Source: Medicago truncatula (lineage: Eukaryota; Streptophyta; Magnoliopsida; Fabales; Fabaceae). From it: a stretch of 64,000 bases of DNA. Shown piece after piece: positions 1 to 13,217 of this stretch. The stretch spans positions 2,678,501 to 2,742,500 of the forward strand of contig NC_053042.1 of NCBI RefSeq assembly GCF_003473485.1, read 5' to 3'. The notes under the pieces are model-generated. The model searched no databases. It was not told the DNA's origin and saw only the letters and a program-made list of their open reading frames with translations. Positions within the stretch are counted from its first letter, which is position 1; each line of letters begins with the position of its first letter. The position numbers and the translations under genes were made by a program.

Positions 1-506
1 TATTGATCCTTTTATTTTTTACGCACTAATAAAAAAATAGGAGGAAAAATTGTTCCAAAAAAAATATAGGAGGGAAAAAGAAGAAGAACCTATAAAAAAA
101 AAAAGGAAAAGAAGAGGATGAAAATCAATAGAAGAAAAAACTTTGAACAAGAGTAAGAGTAACGTTGAAAATTAATTACCATACAGAAACAATAAATTTA
201 TATATATTTAATAAAAATAAATTAACGTTTTCCCTCTATTTTCTCTTTCTTCCAACTATTTTCTCTACCTTTTCCGTTGTTGCAAGATTCCTTCAACCTC
301 TTGCAACAATTTCAACATCTTCATCTTCTTCTCACACATACAAGCTTCAATTCTACCAAAAGTTGAAGCTTTTTCATACATGATTTGGTTAAGAATTTAG
401 TATATTGAACGGTGATTGATTCTGGGATCTGGCAGAAGCAGAAACGTGTGGATCTCTGCAAATTCTGCACTTTTTTCCATCTGGGTATTGTTGATTTGGG
501 TTTCTA
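1..506 (+). promoter_or_regulatory. Upstream region and probable 5' UTR of the EamA transporter gene
   Basis: AT-rich sequence, purine-rich up to about 160 and then pyrimidine-rich (many TTCTTC and CTTCAA runs at 230-380), as is common in plant 5' leaders. The first convincing coding sequence starts at the ATG at 507. Small ORFs in this stretch begin at non-ATG codons and match nothing I recognise. I cannot place a transcription start. Confidence 0.35.
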
Positions 507-3500
507 ATGGGTAGTTTGAGATACAAGGCAGGATTGTTTCTTATAGGTACTGTTGTTATCATTTGGGTCTCCTCTGCTGAAGTCACCCAGGTAAATTTTT
601 CATCTTTTCTTAACCATGATGTAAATTATTTAATTTTCTCCTAAGTTTGGTATTATTGCATAATTTGTAGTAGATAGATAAATGTGATTTTGTGTTTTTT
701 TGTTATATTTTTTAGGCCCTTAAGTTTAGTACTAGTTCAATTCCATTTAATGATTATGGAGCTTAATTATGTCATAGTATATAGGACCTTATTGTTAATT
801 TTACTACAATCATTTAGGAAGCTGATGTATTTGAGAGATGGATTTAGGTTGATATGGCTTTGCTTCATGTGACTTGATTTGGAAGCTTTCTATACATCAT
901 AAGATTCAATCAATTTTTTTTTTTAAACTCGGTATCCGGACTAAGGACTAACTAATCTTGGGGACAAATCCCACCGTCTATTAGTAGGGACTCAATCGAA
1001 ATTAGGGCAACGCTCTGTATGGACTGGCCGTCTCACCCAACACATAAATTGTTGGCACTTGGGGGATTTGCACCTGAGACCTAGAAAGGAGCACCCTCCT
1101 AGGTCCCAAGTATTCACCTCGAGGCCAACCCAAACCCCGGGGGTTTCAATCATTTTCTTATACATACACTATTTTAAAGTTTGTGTTTTTTCTATAAAGG
1201 TCGTGTGAGATCGAAAGCTCTGTTGGCTAAGAATGATTAGTTTACGATATAGCTAACCTTATGACCCAATGAGATTGACTTATTGGAAGCATGCTTGGTC
1301 CACAAGTGGAGAGGATGTGTATAGGGATACTTAATAATTGGAGGTCCTGGTTCGATCCCATGTAAACAATAAGTTCTTTTGAGAGAGGTCTTACCCCTTT
1401 TGCTCTGTTAGTCTTGAACAGGATTACCTTTGGTAGGATGATACCTGTGGATTTGATCCCCAAAAATGCAGTCCTCATTGCTTTAATTTAAGGGATTATG
1501 TGAATTGTATTTATATGTAATATGTCATTGCGGTGCTCCATTGTTCCAGTTATATGTTGCATAAGTCAAGTTATGTCTTACGTATGTGGACCAGAGGACA
1601 CTGCGTTGTCTAAGCTTGAAGGTTTATGTTTTCTAAGTTGATAAGTTTGCTTCAATTAGTATAGAATTTCAGTATCTAAGTCCTCATCTAAGCACGGTTG
1701 GAGATTAATTTGTTGAAAATGCCATTGCAATTTGAAATTCTGATCAAGTGGTATCTTTTATTGGACACCATAGCATGCAGTGTGCTAATATCCAAGCTTT
1801 ATATCATGAATGATTATCTCAATTAAAATTTTCTGCGCAGGATATTTATACCGATTATAAGCAGCCATTTGTGGTGACATATCTTGGAGCTTCTCTCATG
1901 GTACTTTACCTCCCAATAGCATTCATTAAGGATTGGTTCTATAACTTTCTTAAACACCGCTCTTCTAAAAGTGGAAAAAATGCAGAAAGCGGCAATGGAA
2001 TGCAGAAAGACTTTGAAATGGAACTAGGGAATGTGGTTCGAAAAGACAGTGATATAGACCTTTCAACTCTTGGAGAGATAGCACCATTGGTGGCTAAATA
2101 TAATGAAACTAGTTTGGCAAAGGAAGAAAAAGAACTTACTACAAAGGAAATTGCTACTTATGGATTTTACATTGCACCTATCTGGTTCATAACAGAGGTA
2201 AGTAACTCATGATTGAAACATGTGTATCTTTGTTATTTATTCTGGTATATGACATCATATAGGAAATGTAATGTGTTATTTTATTGTTGTATTTTGTCGC
2301 TTTCAGTATCTATCAAATGCTGCTCTTGCACGTACTAGTGTTGCGAGTACAACAGTATTGTCATCTACTTCAGGACTCTTCACTCTTTTCATCGGTGTAT
2401 TAATGGGCGAAGACACTTTAAATATATCAAAAGTAGTTGCTGTCTTGGTCAGCATGACCGGAGTTGCCATGACAACTCTGGGCAAAACTTGGGCCGCAGA
2501 TGACTCGCAATTTAATGCTTCGTAAGCCCTTTCTATCTCTTTGATGACCAAATTCGCTTCGTTATTCTAATTCCAGTTTTAAGATGTCAAACAATTTTTC
2601 TAGTAGGAGATAGTCGTTTTGCATCCTTTACTCTCTGAGCTGGTTTACAAACAAGCAACATTATTTTTAAAATATCTGTTCAATAAAAAACATATAATTA
2701 TGTATCTTTTGTTAGTATAATGTAACGAAGATGTCTTGTATCTAGATGACAATTGTGTCTATAGTTGATAAGAAGCATCAATGATGTATCTGAGAAGTAT
2801 AGGTGGAAATATTTTTAAAAGGAATTCAACAATATTGGATACTTTCTTGGGATGTTTGTGAAGTATTAGACACGATTTGGCATCGGATACTTGTCAGATA
2901 CCTATACTTTGATTTTTTTTTTTTTTAAGTATTTGTGCTTCATAGCTTACAAACCTATATGACTATATCCCTAATATAATTGATCCCTTTGTATGGCATC
3001 ACATTGAAAATCGGTGTCTCCTCACATGAGTATATTAATACACATGTCATCCATTATGTTGATAGAGATAGAGGGTATAAGAGAAAGGTATACAAAGCAT
3101 AGCTAATGTTTTAGTTATGGTGCAAAATATTAAGGAGTCAAGTTGCTATCTTGCATGCATTATCACGAGCTTGCTCTTTGTAATACTATTTTTTTGGGCA
3201 TTGACAGTTGATATTTGTGTTCAGCAATGGACAGCGCTCTCTTGTTGGAGATCTTTTTGGCCTTCTCTCAGCCATGTCATATGGTCTATTTACTGGTTAG
3301 ACAATGTCTTAGCTGTTTCATTCTGTATTTCTTTTTTCGAGATAATCTAGATGAATAATGACACAGCTTCAACATTAATTTTGCAGTTCTTCTTAAAAAG
3401 TTTTCTGGCGAAGAAGGTGAACGGGTTGACGTGCAAAAGCTGTTTGGATATATTGGATTGTTTACACTTGTAGCGCTATGGTGGCTTAGTAAGTTTTTTT

Positions 3501-4790
3501 TACACACAATGCTTTTGTAGTTACTTGCCAAACTCGACTTATATGATCACAATCCTTTTCATTTGCTCCTCTAACTTAGTTTTTGTGTTTTCACACACTC
3601 ATCAACAACATTTCAATAGTTTTTTTATAATAAATTGATGCGCATTAACCAGTGCCAACTTCGGTGGGCTAGTTTGGCTTCTTCAAATAAAATTGATTCG
3701 CATTAACTGATTGCTAATTTTCTTTTTTCTTTTTGCTCAGTCTGGCCATTGTCGGCCTTAGGAATTGAACCTAAGTTTGCGATTCCGCACTCTGCCAAAA
3801 TGGATGAAGTGGTTATTGCAAATGGACTTGTTGGAAGTGTTCTCTCAGACTACTTCTGGTACATGAAATAAATTTGAATAATTTACATGCGCACAGAGTT
3901 ATGCAAATTCTAAAATTCGAGTTTATTTGATCTACCACCCAGGGCACTCTGTGTCGTATGGACAACTCCCCTTGTGGCCACTTTGGGCATGTCACTCACC
4001 ATTCCTCTTGCTATGATGGCTGACATGGTAATCCATGGTCGCCATTATTCTGCGTTATACATGCTTGGATCAGCTCAGGTATGGTTGTCACTAAAACTAC
4101 ATGCAATTTGATGTTTTCTCAGCTTTCAGTTTGCAACAGTGGCCAAACGGAGGATCATTCTTTCATTTTTTCCCAACAAAAAGCATAATAGTAGAAATAA
4201 AAAAAATCCTATTTACCTCTTGGTGTTAAATGTTTTGTTGGTTCCATCGATGTTAGGATAATTTATATATGCATTGTTGATGTTTTGTTGGTTCCATCGA
4301 TGTTCGGACCTAGGATAACTTATGTAGCACCAGCACTTCATATTGAATGCATGTTTGATGTCAGACACAACACCAACGCATGCGGTTTCACATTCAATCA
4401 CTTTCATTTTCTTTAAATTATTACTGGTATCTATGTGTCTGGTTGTATCTTGTGCCCAGTGTCTGTTTCAACGATTCATAGGTTAATACAAATGTTTTAT
4501 GTGTTTAATTCTATTTGTTATTTCTTCCTTTGACTTTATACATGCTAATTCCCCTGTCATCTAGTTATAGTTAATGATTTACAAAGTGTCAAAGCCTAGG
4601 AAATTTTGTCTAGATTAGACCAAATTGTCAACTGGCTGTTAACTCATATTTGAAGCTTCTAGTTATCAAAATATTCAACGTTTTTTGTTGACATGTTGAT
4701 GGAATTGTTTTGGCATTGTGTTTACAGGTATTTGCTGGGTTTGTGATAGCAAATCTTTCAGATTGGGCGACAAAGAGGTTGGGATTATAA
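507..4790 (+). CDS. EamA-like / DMT-superfamily membrane transporter (SLC35F5-like), complete
   Basis: Eight exons join in frame: 507-590, 1841-2197, 2307-2521, 3225-3295, 3387-3488, 3741-3858, 3943-4078 and 4728-4790, giving 381 aa ending KRLGL-stop. All introns are GT-AG. The protein has about ten hydrophobic segments. The first is at residues 7-26, then a soluble acidic and basic loop at about residues 58-125, then the conserved blocks [59 protein letters not shown] and [20 protein letters not shown]. These match the plant EamA-like family of At3g07080 and At4g32140, related to human SLC35F5 and the yeast vacuolar protein YML018C. The substrate is unknown and a vacuolar or Golgi membrane location is inference. 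Intron 1 (1,250 bp) carries a SINE. The start is chosen because [15 protein letters not shown] aligns with the family N-terminus. Confidence 0.9.
913..1144 (-). mobile_element. SINE (tRNA-derived, minus orientation) in intron 1 of the EamA gene
   Basis: Read on the minus strand, the element starts with a G/C-rich head near 1144 and has an A-box-like segment (GGTTGGCCTCGAGG). A B-box-like GGTGCAAATCC lies about 60 bp further on. It ends in a poly(A) tail, seen as the T run at 914-925. An 8-bp direct repeat TTCAATCA flanks it at 905-912 and 1145-1152. Internal RNA polymerase III boxes, an A tail and a target duplication together indicate a SINE. The family is not identified. Confidence 0.65.
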
Positions 4791-5096
4791 CACATGATGT
4801 TTTCTTGATTAGTTTGGGGCAACACTTATTCTTTTTTTGGTTGATTATATTTCCACTACTCAGATTGAGTGTCATAGCATGAGTCACACAATATGTTGAA
4901 AACCAAAACCATGATCTTGGTTTTTTTTTGTTGTTGTAATTTTCAAGGAAAGCAACAAAAGAGTGTTGTTTCCATGATGTATTTGTTCTGTGTATATGAT
5001 TTTCTTCTATAGCGAGTTCTTCTTTGTTGTAATCATGTCCAAGATGAGAGATGCTAGCCAATAATGTAACCAATCATTGTTATATAATTTGTAGCA

Positions 5097-7096
5097 ACAC
5101 GACTAAATGTGTTCTTGAATTGAACAATTGAGAATTTGACTTAGCAGTATAGAAAGTAAGCGTTCCATGAACAAAAAGCAATTATAATGATCCAAAGATG
5201 AATATTGGCAAAAGGGTATAATGTACGGAACACAAAAAATTGAAACATGTTAAATGAATTTTTTTTTTTGTCAGGTAGTCTAGTGGTTAGAGTTCACATT
5301 TTTTAAGGTGAATAAGTGGGGTGTCTGGGGTTCAAACCCCGACCCATGCATATAATAATGCATGTCTCTGCCAACTAAGCTATGCTCACGGGGACGTGTT
5401 AAATGAACTTTATCCCGAAAGAAGACAAAAATTTAAATAGGGCAGTTTCACAGGCCTTATTGTATCCAATACGTGAAAGTAAACTTATTCATAAATGAAA
5501 GAAATTACTTTTAACTCAACATTTCACAAATACACAACTAACACTCCTTCGAGAATGAAATACTATAAGTAAAAATATTTTTATATTTTTGAAATGAAAT
5601 AATGTAAGAAGTTAACAATTTCTCTCATATTTATTGATAGTATCTAAACTAAACTACTCCTCGTTTAATTAAACTTTTTATATTTCAAATGATTTGATTT
5701 ATTTAGTTATGGATAGTGATGCTACTTTTTTTGGTGTTGTATAGATTAAATGTGATCAACTTTCTTTTCTAATTCTTTCAAAAAAAAAATAAACTTTCTT
5801 TTCTAATATATATAATTTGGTCATTGTTGCTTATAATTGATTATACAACTATAGAACATACAAACAATAAATAAGTTGCAGTAATAGAGTGTAGAGTAGA
5901 GAATAGTGCAGCCAGATTTATATTGGTTCGGCTACCAACCATTTTATGGCGGACGTCCTACCTTCAAGGTCAAGTAACGTTATTCCACTTGGTTACGATC
6001 TGGTTATATCAATGCACAACTTTGACGTCACTTAAAACTTGATATTTTAAAAGTATTTATTGAATGAAGACATCTTTTTATATTAACATTTGTTTTTTAT
6101 ACATTAATACAAAATTATGATCAAAGTAGAATTGCATGTAAGATAGAATTCATGACAAATTTATGTTAGATTGATCGAACTTCTTTAGCTTTAAAATACT
6201 ATATTACTATTATCATATTTTTATCCATAGCGAAGTGACAAACACCATCTGAAATTCACACACACAACGGTAAGATTTAAAGTTCGAATTCGAATGAAAA
6301 TATTCAACCCAACAATATTGATATTGGTAGTTGAGTTAGGTCTTACAAACAACTATTTTTTTTTTATAAGTCCTTTTTCACATATATTAAGAATATATTT
6401 TTAAACAACATATATTTAAAAAAATATAGTGTGTATATATATATATATATTTTGTCAATGTATATTTTGTATATGACTATAAGTCTATAACTTTTTTTTT
6501 TAAGGAATAAGTCTATAATTATTTGTCCCTACTCCTTTGTGTATAAACAAACGTGACTAATATTAACGTTTCCTATTCCAAATAAATAATAGTTTTTTTT
6601 AGAAACCAACATAAATAATAGTAATAATTAGAGATATATTTAAAATAAAAATAAAAAATGTATGTAAAAAATTTATACTAAAACTTATATTTAATTAAGT
6701 ATAGTTTTTTAATAGGGTATGTGTATATACAAATACAAGGTAATATCGTGTAAATTTAAGAGATTTCCATACCGTTTTCATGATTAAAAGTTTTTGAAAT
6801 ACCAGTTCTTGATTGTAGTCAACAGAAAGTAAAATAGTACTAATAGTTATAACTTTTTTCTTTTTTGTTAATATTACTTTATTTTTTTATCCATAGGAAT
6901 ACTAATAATGATATACCATTTACCTTTATTTTATTGTTTTGATAAAAGTGCACAGTTACCTTCCTACAAAATAAAAAAAAATCTTTGAAAACTCTCTCTC
7001 TTGTACGTTTTGTTTGTTAGTATCACTGTAGCAGTAACAGAGAGTTGAGGATTTGCATAAATATCAATTGGAATCGTGAACTGATCAATCTCAGCG
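5097..7096. other. Intergenic region between the EamA and HPGT genes
   Basis: Two kilobases of AT-rich sequence without a recognisable gene. It holds the SINE-like element at 5259-5396, a (TA)n run near 6430-6450 and many homopolymer runs. A GC-richer patch at about 5880-6010 resembles the edge of an old LTR, but I see no termini or target duplication. The last few hundred bases should contain the HPGT promoter and 5' UTR, with a CT-rich leader at 6990-7010. Confidence 0.5.
5259..5396 (+). mobile_element. SINE-like tRNA-derived element with 11-bp target duplication
   Basis: A T run is followed by an A-box-like TAGTCTAGTGGTTAG and a B-box GGTTCAAACCC set in a small palindrome (GGGGTTCAAACCCC). 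The end reads GCCAACTAAGCTATGCTCACGGGGAC. The 11-bp direct repeat TGTTAAATGAA flanks it at 5248-5258 and 5397-5407, so it is an inserted element and not a tRNA gene. Relatives with the same B-box and tail occur at about 23093-23215, 26755-26835 and 45895-46235. Confidence 0.6.
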
Positions 7097-10000
7097 ATGG
7101 ATACATTACCAACAACATCGTCGTCGAAGCGAGGTGGAGGAGGAGGAAGATCAAAAATCGTTCAAACATCAAAACCTTCCCTCCTCTTAGCTTTCTTCTC
7201 TTGCGTCGCTTGGCTTTACGTCGCCGGCAGGTTCCGTATTCCGATCCGATTCTCATTCATTTCAATTCGATTCATCTTAATTTCTGCTATTTGTTTTCAA
7301 TTTTTTTTCATCTGAAACACTAACGGATTCGATTATAATGAAAAATGTGCTAGGTTATGGCAAGATGCTGAGAATCGGAATTTACTTGCTAGTCTTCTCA
7401 AAAAGAACTCATCACAGGTTTTTTTTTTTTCCTTTTCTTTTCAGTTCTAATTTTCAAATTCATTTTGTTTGATATCAGTTTAGTTGCTGATTTTTATGAT
7501 TGAATTTTGAAATCCATATTGTTTTCGCCTTTTCGGATATGAAGCACGGACACAACAACATGTCGACACAAGCAATAATTTAGATGCTGATTTTTTTATT
7601 TACAGTAGAGTATTTATGATTTATGATCTCTATTGCACTAACACTTTTGATCGAAGGCATGTTCGGTGTTGGACATGTATAAGTACTGTCCAACACCGAA
7701 ACGAAATTAAATTTGATTAAGTTATTTTCTCAAATTATTATCGGTGTTGACGTGTCTATGTATGTGTTAGTGCTTTATATAGTTTACGACTGAATTTTGA
7801 AACTCATGTTGTTTTTCGGTCTGCTATTTTCATTTTTAGTTTATCAACTTATGATATTGTGGTTTATTTTTTGTTGCTAGAGGCCTAAGGTTCTTACGGT
7901 GGAAGATAAGTTAATGGTACTAGGGTGCAGGTAATTGTGCTCTTTTTGTGTTAACTTATTTTATATATTTTTTTAGATTCGGTTGATTTGTCGTTTTTGG
8001 TGATATTTAGTTTGATTTTGTTGGTGTTGTCAATTGCAGATCGCGTAAAATAGTACTCACTTTGTTCCTTTTTAGTTGTCATTTTAAGGCATTTCATACA
8101 TACCAAGACAACAAAAATATTGTTACTTTTGATGACTATTTATCTTTTTTCTCTGTAATAATAATCTTAATCATTTATCATCTCGTCAACATCTATTCCT
8201 ATCTCTCGGTAAATAACTATGGGTATTATTGACCAACCAATAAATAGGAATGAATAATTTCTTCAAATACAACAATTAAAAAGGAATAGAGAGTAGTTTG
8301 TTCAAATTCCATTGCACTACATGATATATTTGATATTTGACAACACTGGTTTTTATGATGTTGTTTTGTAAGGGATTTATGTGTATGTTGTTTATTAGGG
8401 ATCTGGAGAGGAGGATTGTGGAAGCTGAGATGGAATTGTCGTTGGCCAAGAGCCAAGGGTACCTCAAAGGACAACGGCAGCAAACTGGTTCTTCTGACCG
8501 TAGGCTTCTTGCTGTTATTGGAGTATATACTGGATTTGGAAGCAAACTCAAAAGAAATGTATTCAGAGGGTCTTGGATGCCTAGAGGTATGTTTGGAATT
8601 CGGTTGAAATTCACTAGTTCATGTAAATTTCTGTGCTTCAGTCGTCTTTTTTTGGTTACGAAGGAGGTTTAAGACTTTGTCTGGTGAGAGGGAGGGTAGG
8701 CTAAAGTAGAGGCAAATTGGCCTTGGTGAGACTTGATCTTAGGTTCAATGCTCATTTGCTTGATCTCTCCTGATATCAATTATGTTGGCTGAAATGCAAA
8801 CGTTGATTAATTGGAATTTAAATTTGGGAGTGACTTTATGCCTCTTAATTTGAAATTGTGTGGGATTTTCGCATTTATACTTTGATTTTGATGGTTTATA
8901 CTTTATACTATTATAAAAAATTTGGGAGTGACTTTCTTAGTTTCTTGAAGATTTGGTTTTAATTTATACTTTGATGGTTTATTGCCATTTTCATGATTTC
9001 TAGTTTTCTATCTTTGCTTCCCTAGGATAAGTTTTAATATTTTATCTAGCAAATGTTAAAGATATAATGCGCCACAGGCATTGTGTTAAAACGCCTTGAT
9101 AATTTTGTATTATTATTTTGTTTATATTTAGGTCATATTATATTGTACATGTGTTTAATGTAACTTTTTCATCATAGTACTGGTTTAGTGAGATTTTTCA
9201 AAAAAAATAAAAGTATTGGTTTAGTAAGTCATTGCTAGGTTTAATATATTAGATGTGTTTTTTTGAATAATGAGAACGTAAACAGTTGGTTTACCTCTAG
9301 TTTTTTGTGATTCTCAAAGAAGGAAATTTAATTGAGTTGTTCATATTTAGGTCATAGTATATTGTACATGTGTTCAATGCAACTTTTTCGTAATAGTACC
9401 GGTTTAGTGAGATTTTTCAAAAAAAAAAGTATTGGTTTAGTAAGTCACAGCTAGATTTGATATATTGTATATGCTTTTTTGAATAATGAGAACGTAAACA
9501 GTTGGTTTACCTCTTGTTTTTTGTGTTTCTCTAAGAAGGAAATTTAATTGAGTTGTGCTGTTATGATTGCTTTGAACTAAGACTGAGAACCTAATATGAA
9601 GTTACACAAGAGACTCAATGTTAACTTCAAATTGACATTTTTATGCGTCTCGACTAGTACGCTGGGTTTGATTCTGTTGAGTATTATTTGCATGGTTATC
9701 CTTTTAGGTCAGTTATATATCACTGACATTTTCTCTTCAAATTTCTGGCAGGTGATGCCTTGAAAAAACTTGAAGAAAGAGGAGTGGTCATACGTTTTGT
9801 AATTGGTCGGAGGTTTTTCCACGCACTTATCCATACTGGCTATGATATTAATACATATTTTCTTGAAAATTTAATGATTAATTATCTGCATTTTGAATCT
9901 TATTTTACCTTTAAATTGTTATTGACAGTCCTAATCGAGGTGATAGCTTGGATCGCAATATTAATGAGGAAAACCGCTCAACAAAAGATTTCTTGATTCT

Positions 10001-13000
10001 TGTAAGCAAAGTGTTTTGTGTAATTTAAATTAGCTCAATCCTTTACCTTGGATTGTGTGAGTAGACAGGAAGCACTGAATTGTTTTTTATATTTGGCTTA
10101 TCATAGATGCTTAAAATTTAGGATATTAACAGTTTAGGGTTATCTAGTACATGCATATGCAAGGTGATAATATTTCCCCTCATTTAAAACTTGCATTATT
10201 TCTTAAATATTTCAATCTTAGGGAGACTTGAAGCATTGGTGTGATGGTTAAATTATTCTTTTTCTGGTGGAACTAAAGTTTTGATGGGATGGAGCAAAGG
10301 ACAATTATTGATCATTGTGTTTATCAATGCTTTTGTAAATGAAATACTCATTTGAGCATGCTTCCATGTCATTGAACCTTGTTGAACAAGCTCAGTATAG
10401 AGCTTGACCATCTGTTTTTTTCGTAATAGGAAAGTCACGAGGAAGCTCAAGAAGAGTTGCCTAAAAAAGCAAAAATCTTCTTTAGTACGGCGGTTCAGAA
10501 CTGGGATGCTGATTTTTATGTGAAAGTTGATGACAGTATTGACATTGATCTCGGTAATGATGGTTTAATAATGAATGCATGTATTTAGGAGATTATGTTG
10601 AACTAACTCTAATATATCATGTGAAATTGAGTCTTAACTTTATTCATTGGCTTAACAGAGGGTTTAATTGCTCTTCTTGACCGTCGACGTGGCCAGGATG
10701 GTGCATATATTGGATGCATGAAGTCAGGAGATGTGATATCGGAAGAGTACTCTCCTTTATCTGAACTAACGCTGATAATTTATTTATGATAAAAGATGTG
10801 TGGAAATTTTTGCCAGTTTTTATGTAGTGTAGATGGTCCTAGAAGATTTCTCTTTAAGCTGTTTGAAATTGTTCATTTTACTGTTTTGAACTTGTGTTGA
10901 AATTTATTCACATTTATCCATTTTTGTGTTCAGAATTATTACCGTAGCTCTTTTTAAAAAAAATAATATTCCGAAGTTGCCACATCTGTGGATGTCACCG
11001 ATTATATTAATTTTCATCCCATCGAATGTGTTAATTATCTTTAGGCATGCTTCATATTTGCCAAGGAAATTTGCATTTCCTGGAGAATGTGTTAATTTCT
11101 AATGAATAATGAATGTTTTTATTTTAAATTGTTAAGTTCCTGTGCTTAATCTTTTCTTCCTGAATTACAATTATATTTCTTTATCGCTTGTTATTTTCTC
11201 TTTCATCGAAGTTACAATATCATTTGTTTTATAAATATTTTACAAGTTTGATTTTTCAATTGAGATTTTTGGATTCAATTTATAAGCTCCTTATTTTGTT
11301 TTCAGGGGAAAGCTTTGGTATGAACCTGATTGGTGGAAATTTGGGGATGAAAAATCGTAAGTAATATACCCTTTAGATGAGAAAAGATTTGGTGATTTAT
11401 TTGTTTTTGTTTATTCAGGAATGATCTTCAATCTGCCTTAATATATCTTAAATTGAAACCAATACATTATTCTTTGTCGTTTTATCATTGAATTGAATGG
11501 GTAAATTAATAATCTTTGGTCTTCACTATATCTCACATCAGTGCTAAGTACTAATAACAAAAATTGGAGGGAACGATTAATTTGTAACTTCAGCATACTC
11601 AATAAATTCCTGTTATATGCTGTCATCTCTTTGCCAAATTTATACTGTTTAAACACATGTTCTGTATTATTACCTAAATTGTTTTAATCATATTGATAAT
11701 TAATGAAAACTGCGATAGAATTATGCATTTTCTTGCCTTCGCATGCAATCACCAATTAATGGAATCATCTGGTCTTTGATTCATATATGTCATTAGTCAG
11801 TAGTGGTGTGAAAAACTGGATAATGCCAAAAACCATATGGGGTTTAATGGATTGCTTGAAGTGTTTCTTTGATTGTTTATTGTGAGTTTAATAGCATTCA
11901 CCATGGTAAAGAAGGAAAATAGAACAACAAGTTGTATGCATAAAATGAGAGTTGTTTTATTTTTTCTAGTGTTGATTTTATTTTTATTTTTTTTTGGAAT
12001 GGCCAGCGTTGATCTTTATTGCTTTATTGTCTTTAGGTATTTCCGACATGCATCTGGTTCGCTTGTTATACTTTCGAAGAATTTGGCACAGTACATTAAC
12101 ATAAACAGGTTAGTTCTCAATGTCTTATTTGCACAAGGAGGTTCTGTTTGTAGCAATCTTTGCAATTAACTTAGGCAGCTTTAGTTTTGTGGCATGGCGG
12201 CCTCAATTTAGCATTTTGGATGATGCAGTGTGGCATCTAGATGTCCTAATGTTCGGTTAATTGAGAGTGAGGAAGGTTTGGATATTAATCGGCTATTGCA
12301 GTGTGCCATATTCTTGGCTGGTATTAGAGTTGAAGCTACTTGATTGTCTTTTTTTTTTTTTTTTTCTTTCGGTTATATGTTTTTATTTCCAAGAATAGGA
12401 CACAACACCATAAAAATGCTATTAAAAGTGAAATCAATTTAGAAGTTTATCTAGATAATTCCAGAGTTGAGAGCTGGCAAGAGGTTCAGGTAGAGAACCT
12501 ATAGCCAGTCAGATTGGTATTCTTTCCTGTTTGATTGAGAGAAAAATCTTTTCCTTTTTATATTATACATGATGTCATTTTTACCAAGCACAAATTATTG
12601 CATCTTCGGGTGGATATGAGGGATTCAGGCAGTGATGATATTAAATGTTGCTTTTTGTTTAACTCTGCTTTCTCTTGGATACTTTTATTTTCTCTTCTAA
12701 TCCAGTAATATATCTTGATCTATCCAAAAACAAAATGTAGTGTATCTTTGAAGACCTATGCCTATGATGATACAACATTGGGATCATGGATGATGGGCGT
12801 CCAATCAACATATATAGACGACAGTCGGCTTTGCTGCAGTAGCATCAGTAAAGGTAATATCCCAATCCTCATCACTACTTTATGACCATTGGAATCTGTG
12901 GAAAATGAAAATGTATTTGGGTAAGATAATGTATCAAGAAAAAAATACTTAATGCGTCTTCGATATATATTGAAGAAATTATAGATATATGCACCGTCAG

Positions 13001-13217
13001 AGTAAAGTTGATAACTCACCAATTTATCATATATTTTTAAATAAAAAATTCAAAAAGCAAGTAATGTAAGTGTGTTGTTGCCTAATTTACACTGATTGTG
13101 CTTATATCTTTATATATATAGTATATGTATTTGTTTTGCCCCTACCTAAGTTCACAAAATTGAACTTGCCTTACTAGTGGTGTCCAATTTTCAGATAAGG
13201 TATGCTCGCTGGCTTGA
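7097..13217 (+). CDS. HPGT: Hydroxyproline O-galactosyltransferase (GT31), complete
   Basis: Twelve exons: 7097-7230, 7354-7417, 7881-7930, 8399-8586, 9752-9812, 9929-10001, 10430-10553, 10659-10746, 11306-11356, 12037-12108, 12741-12853 and 13195-13217, giving 346 aa. This is a type II Golgi protein: a short basic N-terminus, one membrane anchor at about 28-44, then a stem with a helical segment (DUF4094-like, about 62-110). The GT31 catalytic domain runs from about 118, with [13 protein letters not shown] and FRGSWMP, and the metal-binding DxD-type motif VDDS is at 223-226. The end KVCSLA is typical of plant HPGTs. HPGTs add the first galactose to hydroxyproline on arabinogalactan proteins. 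The family assignment is firm; the exact paralogue (HPGT1, 2 or 3) is not resolved. The last exon encodes only about seven residues and was placed by family conservation. Confidence 0.9.
8054..8295. mobile_element. MITE with terminal inverted repeats in HPGT intron 3
   Basis: The left end (TACTCACTTTGTTCC, then TTTTTAGTTGTCA) is mirrored by the right end (ACAACAATTAAAAAGGAATAGAGAGTA) as an imperfect inverted repeat of about 28 bp. There is no coding capacity. The TACTCCCT-type ends resemble a common plant MITE group also seen at 17106-17817 and 32529-32810. Superfamily not determined. Confidence 0.5.
9122..9556. repeat. Two-copy tandem duplication, period about 219 bp, in HPGT intron 4
   Basis: The block starting CATATTTAGGTCATA at about 9122 is repeated from about 9341. 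Both copies contain GTACATGTGTT, GGTTTAGTGAGATTTTTCAAAAAA, GAGAACGTAAACAGTTGG and GAAGGAAATTTAATTGAGTTGT in the same order, with scattered substitutions. It is non-coding. Confidence 0.8.

Noticed and set aside
1310..1480. Second SINE near the GGTTCGATCCC motif in EamA intron 1
   Set aside because: The B-box-like word is good, but there is no A tail, no convincing A-box and no target duplication, so it is not called.
5270..5396. tRNA gene
   Set aside because: A- and B-box-like text is present, but there is no cloverleaf, the T run and flanking 11-bp duplication mark a transposed element, and diverged copies recur.
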